NCBI GenBank assembly: GCA_011317545.1
Contig: WUJK01000007.1
Location: 1,550,001-1,614,000, forward strand
Origin: Coniella vitis
Lineage: Eukaryota > Ascomycota > Sordariomycetes > Diaporthales > Schizoparmaceae
Direction of reading: 5' to 3'
Length of the DNA stretch: 64,000 nucleotides
Numbering within the stretch: position 1 is the stretch's first letter; every line of letters starts with the position of its first letter. The notes below the pieces were generated by a model, which saw nothing but the letters and a program-made list of their open reading frames with translations, was not told where the DNA came from and made no database searches. Position numbers and translations under genes: made by a program. This document shows, piece after piece, positions 56,077 through 64,000 of this stretch.

Positions 56077-57142
56077 ATGCAGTTTTCCGCTTTCGCAGCT
56101 GTCCTCTCCTCCCTCACAGGCGGTGCCCTTGCTGCCACGCTACCCGTCTTTGGTGGTAGTGGTGGTGGTGGTTCTGACACCTGGGGACCCGGTGACCTCG
56201 GGGCCGCTGGTGGTTCTGGTGGCCCTGGTTCTGGTGGCCCTCTAGCTGGTGTTCTCAGTGCTCTCAGTGCTCTCGGTGGTAGTGCTGGCTCTTGGGGTCC
56301 TGGTGGTGTCTGGGGACCCCCCAGCGGCTACAACGGCAGCTGCGTGAACCTGACGAGCGTGGAGCGCTTCGTCACTGGGTACACCTACCTGCTGGAGCAC
56401 CCAGGCGGCGCCAACTTTAATGCGACGGCTGAGGACATCCTGGCCGCGTCCGAGTTCACGGTCCAGTCGGATTCGATTCGGACGCTTTCTGGCTTGCCTG
56501 TGAGTTTCTATATTATCCTATTGTTGATTATTCTTGTTGCTGTGTTTCTGTATCACCAGAGAGGAGGAAATCACAAGATATACGAGAGAAGGGGAGAAAA
56601 AAGGAACATGTTTCCACCACACATTCCCTCCCCCAAAAAGCTCAACACTTATCTCGCACGTCATTGGCGGCACGGCACGGCAGGATGTTCCCCTTCTTGT
56701 CTCAACCTTAACTTGACAACTCTACAAACAAACACGAGGCAAACTGAGAGACTGACTTGCTCCTTTTTCTTTAATAATATATATACAGCTCGGTCCACCG
56801 GCTTATCCCTCCAGGGATGTCTACATTGCCACGCAATTCATAACGCCTGCACTTCCTAATGTGACAACGCTCGATGTATTCGCATCCTGCTTCAAGATTG
56901 CCTGTAAGTTTTCTTTGTTTTTGCTGATACACAACTTGCTTTCATACGTGAGATGAACAGGGAAGGCTAATATCTAATAATTTATCCAAAATATAGGGCG
57001 CTGGAATGCAACTGGCATCGGCAGCAACCAATACCCCGTCAACGGCATCATTACCTTTGACGTCGACCTCTTGACCGATCGGATCCAGACCGTGTACAGC
57101 GAGTTCAACACTGCTGCTTTTGAGGCTGATTTAGGTCTATAA
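56077..57142 (+). CDS. Secreted Gly-rich protein with NTF2-like domain
   Basis: Three exons, 56077-56499, 56789-56903 and 56997-57142, join in phase 0 and phase 1 to give 227 aa. Residues 1 to about 19 form a signal peptide (MQFSAFAAVLSSLTGGALA). Residues about 27-85 are a Gly/Ser/Pro-rich low-complexity segment. From about residue 90 the sequence follows the fungal NTF2-like (SnoaL-like) extracellular fold: CVNLTSVERFVTGYTYLLE, then an aromatic-rich core with WRWNATG and NGIITFDVD. The role of this family is unknown; members are often abundant, secreted and host- or stress-induced. The first intron is long for this genome (289 nt) and the frame runs on into it, so a single-exon prediction would give a wrong C-terminus. 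Confidence 0.85.
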
Positions 57143-57400
57143 ATGAGAAGTCGAGGAGGCGGTGCCCTCATTTCCTTCTTCTCTCCACGGCATTCTTCTT
57201 TTGACTTTTCTTTCTTTGTTTTCGTGGTTGCGATATTCCAATTCTTTGGGATATTTTACAAATTTTTTGCCGAGCCTGATATTCTTTACATTTCCTGATT
57301 GGATGCGTTTGTCCACTGTTGAGGCTCCTAGACAGACAAGTAGATTAGGATATATATTTACAGAATATACATACGAGCACCTTCGCTTCGCTACGGTTCG

Positions 57401-57414
57401 CCGCCCACGGGCGG
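57401..57414. repeat. GC-rich hairpin at the edge of the RIP block
   Basis: CCGCCC and GGGCGG (57401-57406 and 57409-57414) form a perfect 6-bp stem with a 2-nt loop. It sits just outside the abrupt change to RIP-type AT-rich sequence. On the minus strand it would lie beyond the 3' end of the Helitron coding relic, where Helitrons carry a terminal hairpin, but no clear CTRR end follows it. Confidence 0.5.
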
Positions 57415-57894
57415 GACCCTTGTAGGGAGCTTTTAGTATCGAAAAATATATAGGGCTTTGATAATTCTATAGCATCTGATTGGTCTATATGCAAATCTGC
57501 CTACCGCGGAGCTTACGGCACCGTTATTATTAATATTTAAAGATACCGTACCTTTTAAAAAGTACGTATTCTTTCTAACGAAGTATATACTACGCTTAAA
57601 TATATATTTACTCTTTATAATAATAGTAATAATCGCTAATATACGCGTAAGTATAAATACGGTTAATTCGATCTATAAGAATACTATTTCCTAGTTTATA
57701 TATCCAAATTTATTAATATCTACGGCCTTTACTAATATTTTAGATATCTTTATTATAGAACTTCTATTTCGTACCTCGCTAGAACCTAATATATCTACTA
57801 TTATTATATCCGCTACCCCCGCTATATATTAGACGTGTCTTAAGAGAGCGCGTCTAATACCGTATAGGGGAACTAGTAACTTAATTATTATTAT

Positions 57895-58165
57895 TACTAC
57901 TATTATAGCTAGCTATAATGCTGCTAACGGTAGTAACGGTAATTATAACGGCGATAACGATACGGACGATAATAATAATAACGATAATACGGGCGTATAT
58001 AATAATAATAATAACGACGGCGATAACGATACGGACGGTAATAATAATAATAATAACGACGGCGATAACGATATAGACGGTAATAATAATAATAATAATA
58101 ATAACGATATAGGCGGTAATAGCGATAATAATAATAATAATAATAACGATAATAATAATATTCCT
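57895..58165. repeat. Degenerate AAT/GAT/CGG triplet-rich tract
   Basis: This stretch repeats units such as GGCGATAACGATACGGACGGTAAT interspersed with runs of AAT. On the plus strand it reads as Asn/Asp/Gly-rich codons. It may be the low-complexity part of the degraded plus-strand frame that follows. Confidence 0.7.
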
Positions 58166-59720
58166 AATATCCCTCCGACTTAATTTAGTATTAGCGCCTA
58201 GCTTATAACTATTCCTAGTAACTAAGTGCCTATTATTATCGCTCGATTCGGCCGAAGTATTAAAAAACTACCGAAAACCCTCGATATCCTCGACTAATAC
58301 TATAAAGCCGACGATAATAATACTAGTAATATTATTCTCCGGCCCATCGCTTATATTAAATTTAATTATACTTAAACTATTAAGGGCTTTATAATATAAT
58401 TATTAGGATAATCGGCTCCTATTCCTTATATAAAATATATAGATAGTCGCGGGCCTTTTATTAAATATATTAACTTTATTAATATTATCTTTAATACTTA
58501 TAGTAATTATTATTATAGTTCCGAGGGTAGTAAGTATAATTATTATATTAAAGTTATTACTATTACCGCCGCTAAAGTCGCTTTACTTAATACTAGTATA
58601 TCTTTTATTACTATTTATATAACCTATATAGTATTAATTAATATATTAATAATCTTTTATTATAGATAATAGTTAAGTAGGTAAGGCTCGTAAAGTATAA
58701 TAAACCGCTACCCCCGCTATCGCCGCTAGTATATATTACCTTTTAATATATAATATTTATAGAATCTATACCGTATTAATTATTTATTATAACCTACGGT
58801 TATATAGGTTATAGGAATAGGCTAGCGTAACTATATACTAGTAAATCGGAACCTTAACGGACCGATAGGGATCTCTTATATAACTAAGTTATATAGGATA
58901 ATATAGTTAGGGTTAGGGTTATACGAACTAATTAGGAATAGATTATTAAGATTATTAGATAATCTAGTAGAGCCGGATTATTAGGATCGCGAGATAATCT
59001 AGATAATCTAAGGTTAAATAGGGTATTTAATATAAAATAACGGAAGGATATAAGGACGATAGATTTCCTAGCTATTAAATAGTTTTCCTTATAATCTTTA
59101 GTTATAAATCTAAGTATTATTTTATATAATAGGGTAATCCCTCTTAATTACTTATAATACTTAATATTACTCGATAATATACGAAGACTTAAAGGTAATA
59201 CTTCCCTACCTACTAATATATAACTTATAAGTACTTCTAGAATTAGGGATTTAAGCAAGGATTATTATATTATTATACTAACTACTATATATATAGATAA
59301 TCCTTAAGTTAGTAAGAAGTATAAATTATAATAGCCCCCTGCTACCGCCGCCGCCGCCGTCGCCCTTATTATAAAGAAGATTAAAAAGACTAAGATTAAT
59401 AATAAAAAGAATAAAAAGATTATTAAAACTAATAGTAAAAATAATAATAATAATAATAATAACGGCGAGAATAATTCCAACGATAATAATAATCTATATA
59501 GATTCCGATCTAACCCCGCTTATAATACTCGTTAGCCGATGCTTATAAAGCTAGTAAATAAGGCTAAGCTTATTAAGTCTAAAACTATTATAAAGTATAC
59601 TCTTAAAACGGATACCGTACCTTTATTAAAGAAGGCTATTATTATTACTATTAAGACTAAAGCTATTATTAAGCTATCTATAAATATTGCTATTATTATT
59701 ACCTAACCGATACTTTTACT
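58140..59720 (+). pseudogene. Degraded plus-strand ORF of unknown type, split by a solo LTR
   Basis: Translating 58,200-58,700 through RIP-made stops gives a plausible, fairly continuous protein (for example ARFGRSIKKLPKTLDIL and SRGPFIKYINFINIIF). After the LTR at 58785-59269 the frame resumes with an Ala run and a Lys/Asn-rich segment (ITKKIKKTKINNKKNKK). I cannot name the family. It could be a passenger gene of the Helitron, a gag-like gene or part of a separate element. Stops are mostly TAA/TAG at positions expected from CAA, CAG or TGG codons. Confidence 0.4.
58785..59269. mobile_element. Solo LTR, RIP-mutated copy
   Basis: This 485-bp sequence is the sister of the LTR at 19612-20095. 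Its ends read TATTATAACC and ATTATTATA, the RIP-converted forms of TGTTATAACC and ATCATTACA. A 5-bp direct repeat TTATT flanks it at 58780-58784 and 59270-59274, though low complexity weakens this on its own. In the right ~200 bp all of about 18 differences from the 19.6-kb copy are C-to-T or G-to-A in this copy. Confidence 0.88.
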
Positions 59721-60299
59721 ATAGTAAATATAATAGCTATAATAACCTTAGCCCTTTATAATATTCCCGCTTAATACTTAATTTCCCTATAATACCTACG
59801 GATTCCCTTAATACCCTAGATTCTTCCCGTTCCTATAACTATAGCTATAGCTTATAATTTCTATTTAGCCGCTTATAGCCCTAATATAGCCTTATACCCT
59901 TATTAGCTATATTCTAATTATTATACCTAATATTATAATCTATAATATTCGCTATAACCTTTATACTTTATAGGGTGTAATACTTATATTATAAACGTTA
60001 GTTCCTATATTATAAAGCTTAGTAGATATTATTAGTAATAATATTCCTAATAATAATAATAGTAATAATAATATAATTATAATTATTAATTAGGAGGAAT
60101 AAGCTTTAATATATTTTAATTTTATAGGTTTTCTATATTAAGCCGATTAATACCCTAATACTTATAGGATTAGAGTTTTATAAAAGAGTTTATTAGGAGT
60201 TTCGGTAGATATATATATAGGTTATAGAATAATTAATATTATTAACTAACTTTATACTTATATTAAGCCTTATAATTATATTATATTCTTATAAACTAA

Positions 60300-62865
60300 T
60301 AACTCGTTATATATAATATTTTATAACTAGGTCTTATTTATAGTCCGTAATATATATAAGCTATTTATATTAATAATACGTAAGATTACTATATAGAATT
60401 AACCGTATAAGAAAACCGGAACTCTAAGGTTAATACCTATTAATATAAAAGACTAGCCTTAAGATTTATTAATTATTATTATAAAATATAATCGTATAGG
60501 GAATTATAATCTTATAATCGGATATAGGGATTCTTATAACGTTATTATAAGCTTAATTCGGGGGATTAAGCGAACTTAGCTAATATTTTCTCCGGTTAGA
60601 ATATATATAATAAGGTAATATTTTTTTATCTTAATAATATTTAAATAGGTACCGTTATAAAATCTACTATTTAGATTAAGGTTCTATAATAGAATAATCG
60701 GAGCCCCTAGCTTTATATAGAGATTTATAAGCGGTAATAAGGTAGCTTCGAAGGATTATAAATATTCTAGGGGTAATTAAGGAATAGGCTTATTCGCTAA
60801 GCTTGCTATAATCGTTATAGAAAATTATAATACTATAATATCTCCTAAATACCGATTTAGTATTATTATATTAAGTTTGTTAATAGTATTATTACGAGAG
60901 ATAAGAATATAACGATTAGTAAATATAATAGGGTTAATTAGGCTAGCTTATAAGAGAGTTTCGGGATAAACTATAATAAAAAAATCGGTAGTATAATCGT
61001 ATATAGAAATATTATCTATAGGCTTAATAGATCCTTAGAGTTCTAACTTATATAATAGGTTTTATAGCTATTTAATAAAGCTAATATTTATAATATTAGC
61101 CGATTATATCTATATATTCTTAGTTAAACGATAAATACGGAGCTTCTTCTAAATCGTAAACCTCGAAAGTAAGGCTTAAATAACCTCTATACGGGATACT
61201 TTAGAAATTATAGGGGGGATTTAAATAAAATTATTATTTAGAATAACCGGAATTCTACCGAAAAGAGAGATTTCCCCCCGAATATCCTATAAAGTTCTAT
61301 TAATAGCTTCGAAATAATACCGATATTATATAGAAACTTTATCCTAGATAATTAATAAAGTTTATTTTAGTAAATCCGCTAAAATAAAATTCTTACGGAT
61401 ATTATAAGTTAATATTTTATAGACTTATAACGGAATCTTTAGGCGAGAATAAGATATATAACTACCTAATAATAGTAAAGTAATAATACCGGAGGATATT
61501 ATATAAAGGACGACCTTTTATAAAGACCGAAAATATATAGTAAGACCCTTATAAAGGTAGGTCTTTCCGATACCTCCGGCTCCTTAAATAAAATAATATA
61601 TAATCTTTAAATCTCTTTTAATATATATAATAATTTCGGAATAATATTTAGCTTATATAATATTAAAGTTAGTTATAATATTATTATAAATATCCTATTA
61701 GATAGCTAGAATATATATTATTTCTTAGGTAAGGAGCCGATTAATTTATAAATACTATTAATCGTATTTAAGCTAAGGTAAACTATACTATTATAATATT
61801 CTATTATTATTAAGGAGTATTTCGCTTACTAAATAAAGACCGAAATTATAATAAATAGTTTACGAATCCCGTAAATATTAAGATAAGTCGTTATACTCCC
61901 GAATTTAGTAAGGTAGGTTATTATAAAGATTATCTTAAAACTAAGTTTATAATTTTAATAGATTTATAATATCCTCTAATAATAAAGCTATAATAAATAG
62001 TTATTATAAAGCGTAATTATTCTTAAAGCTCTAGGCTTCCTAGAAGTAGGATATTTACCGATTATTATCGTTAAGTAAACCTATAATAATATAAGCAGCT
62101 CGAAAAGTAGGATAAACTACCGAATTTATTATATGGGTATATTCGAAGGATTTAAGCCCGGGAAAAGTATAAAGTAATAGATATAGAAAGTATACTTTTC
62201 CTATAATAGGAGGTATAAAATTTATATAACCTAAAGCTATACTATATTAACAGGGTTTCTAGCTTTATAAACTTTTTTACTAAATATATTACCGGGGGAA
62301 ATCGATATAGAAAGTATTTATAACGCTTAAGTTTACCGAATTATACTTAAATTAACCTATAAGCTCCGACTTTAACCGTTATATAAGAGTATTAAGCTTT
62401 AATACCGCTAGATCGATCCGAAAAAAAACCGGTTACTAGTTTTCGAGATATATAGGCAGCTAAATAATTAGCGGATACTCCTTATAAATAGGAAACTTAA
62501 ATAGCTATATAATAGCCTCCGCGGGACTAATATACCGGTATTATAAATAATATATAATCTCGTTAATATTACCGTTTTCGTTACGGAGTAAGATTATTAT
62601 TAGATTTATACCTTTATAAATATATTTATATATATATTTAACGGCTTTAATACTTATATAGATCTTAATATTAATATAAGCCTAATACTTTCGGTAAATA
62701 TATAGATTATACGGGATAATCTAACGGTTATTAGCCTAAAGTCTAATATTATTTATAATCTTCTCGACGGAGATATTATTATTATAACGTCGATATATCG
62801 GATAGCTATCTCTAGGTATAGTTATTTCTTTAGTAAAAGCCTTTGGAAATCGTTTCGAGTATTTA
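60300..62865 (-). pseudogene. Helitron Rep/helicase relic, RIP-mutated and N-terminally truncated
   Basis: Conceptual translation of the minus strand, reading through many TAA/TAG codons, gives Helitron transposase segments in the right order. From 62,860 down these are a stretch like FPKAFTKE then YPIYRRY, KAVKYIYKYIYKG (about 62,610-62,650), an SPAEAI and FPIYKEYPL segment of the Helitron-like N domain, Walker A GAGGIGKTYLYK (about 61,550-61,585), GRIPVIL, KLGAPIILLQNLN and INKSQGQS (about 60,447-60,470, with Gln codons now stops). The segment that should carry the HUH nuclease motifs lies beyond 62,865, where the similarity stops at a (TTTA)n run. The element is therefore both RIP-inactivated and truncated or interrupted. 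Confidence 0.85.
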
Positions 62866-64000
62866 TTTATTTATTTATTTATTTAATTAATTAAATTAAC
62901 GCCGGACTAGTTACGCTAGTATACCTCCTAAGGGGTATCTCGGCGTATACTACCTATCGTACTGCTAAGGAGCGTATATATACCCACCTAGTATATATAT
63001 TTATAATATAACCCTAGCCCGAAGGCTGCTTTATAGCGTATTAGCTATATCCTAAAGGCTAAATACTCTAGGGATTAGTCTTAGAGCAGAATTATATAAT
63101 ACTATTAGTATAGCCCGTATAAAGCTACGTTTTTATTAAGTTAGCGTATTACCGTATAGTTACTAAACGTTAGATGCTAGCCGAGATTAGTTCCGAAGCC
63201 GTACTATATATATACTATATATCGACTATATTAGCGATAACCTTACTAGTATAATAGCCTAAGGGCGCTATATTAGAAAGCTAGCTAGCTATTAAGCTAC
63301 TAATAAAGCGTAGATATTATTATAGTAGTATAAAGTAGTAGCTTAAGATATATTAGAAACGTACCTTAAGGCGTTTACTATTATTAATCCGCAAAAGTAT
63401 ATATCCTTCTACTAATAATAGCTAGCTCTTTATCTATAGTTATAGATAATAGCTATTATAGCTAGTTATACCCCTATTATTATTAATAGTAAGGGTATAG
63501 CGCTATCTATTATATTTCTCCTATACCTATTATAGCTTATTTAAACTCCCTCCTCCTCCTCCCTTCTCCCTCCTCTTTTCTTAATCTATTATATAGTAGT
63601 ATAGTAGTATTACTAACTATCGCCGCCGCCGTACTATACTCCCTTCTATAATCCTAAGTATAGTAATTACTATTACTACTATTATAATACCTCCTAAAAA
63701 AGGAAGTAAGTATATCTACCTTTCCTAATCGAATACTAGGATTTATAGTAATCTACTAACGTTTTAAATTATTATATAGCTAAGTATACTAAAGCGCGCT
63801 ATACCGCGAATATTACTAATACCTATATAGCTAAGAAATATATAATACTCCTATTAATCTATATAAACTAGCCTAAGCTCCTATAAATACCGTATCTAAC
63901 GCTATTATAAAGTAGTATATTCTTCCTATAAAATACCTATATAAATAGTATAGTAAGCGTAGTATATTACGCTAAAGCTAAATTCTAATACTACTAATTA
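62866..64000. repeat. Unidentified RIP-degraded element
   Basis: Beyond the (TTTA)n junction the sequence is still RIP-type but different in character, with many TAGC, AGCTA and GCTA words and a pyrimidine run (CTCCCTCCTCCTCC) at 63,547-63,585. No translated frame is recognisable on either strand. It may be another transposon inserted into the Helitron, or the flank beyond a truncation. The window ends before its boundary. Confidence 0.5.

Larger units (their letters stand above)
57430..64000. repeat. RIP-saturated AT-rich repeat block
   Basis: From about 57,430 to the window end the sequence becomes strongly AT-rich. CpA and TpG are nearly absent and TpA is in great excess, while CpG and GpC survive. 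This is the signature of repeat-induced point mutation. The sequence is a mosaic of degraded elements: a Helitron coding relic, a solo LTR, a degraded plus-strand frame and an unidentified element after 62,866. No intact host gene is visible. The first 100 bp (to about 57,520) keep some CpA/TpG and may be a transition. Confidence 0.93.

Overview
This window looks like a chromosome segment of a filamentous ascomycete (Pezizomycotina, most likely Sordariomycetes). The reasons are: short GT-AG introns of about 50-110 nt, many with a CTAAC branch site; a secreted acetylxylan esterase with a fungal-type CBM1; an ascomycete-type laccase; quinate-permease-like and allantoate-permease-like MFS carriers; and a block with the CpA-to-TpA signature of repeat-induced point mutation (RIP). 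The species cannot be named from the sequence alone. I rebuilt exon structures by hand from splice sites and reading phase, so they are models.

Layout. 1-1.1 kb: a 617-bp MITE-like inverted-repeat element filled with a purine tandem array. 1.2-3.9 kb: a six-exon CorA-like membrane protein gene (-). 5.16 kb: an intron-bearing tRNA-His(GTG). 6.6-7.8 kb: acetylxylan esterase with CBM1 (+). 8.0 kb: an internally deleted epimerase/dehydratase relic (-). 9.1-11.1 kb: a laccase gene intact except for one in-frame TGA in a copper-binding motif (-). 14.1 kb: a small secreted protein (+). 15.7-17.8 kb: quinate permease family carrier (-). 19.6-20.1 kb: a solo LTR with a 5-bp target duplication. 21.7-23.9 kb: a Pif1-family helicase (-). 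25.2-26.8 kb: anion:cation symporter MFS carrier (+). 27.1-31.3 kb: an atypical protein kinase and actin-related protein Arp6 (both -). 32.4 kb: a 27-residue, intron-split metallothionein (+). 32.9-35.2 kb: a UFD1-domain/zinc-finger protein (-). 36.8-38.8 kb: an F-box protein (+). 39.1-44.0 kb: an ABCC (MRP-type) ABC transporter (-). 47.9-49.3 kb: a secreted protein with three PAN/Apple-like repeats (-). 52.2-53.5 kb: an aldo-keto reductase of the D-arabinose/L-galactose dehydrogenase group (+). 56.1-57.1 kb: a secreted NTF2-like protein (+). 57.4-64.0 kb: a RIP-saturated repeat block.

The genes do not form one pathway or an obvious biosynthetic cluster. Housekeeping genes (Arp6, UFD1, F-box, kinase, tRNA) alternate with secreted and transport functions suited to plant-matter degradation or a host/soil lifestyle (esterase, laccase, quinate carrier, PAN protein, NTF2-like protein, metallothionein, MRP pump).

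The most informative part is the repeat history. The AT-rich block contains a minus-strand Helitron Rep/helicase relic that can still be read through its RIP-made stop codons. It is cut off at its N-terminal side near 62,865. A solo LTR (485 bp, TTATT duplication) lies in the same block, and a sister LTR (484 bp, GGCAC duplication) lies in the gene-rich part at 19.6 kb. Across about 200 bp of their aligned right halves, all of roughly 18 differences are C-to-T or G-to-A in the block copy, which gives a within-window demonstration of RIP. I found no clear evidence of a wholly new biological system.
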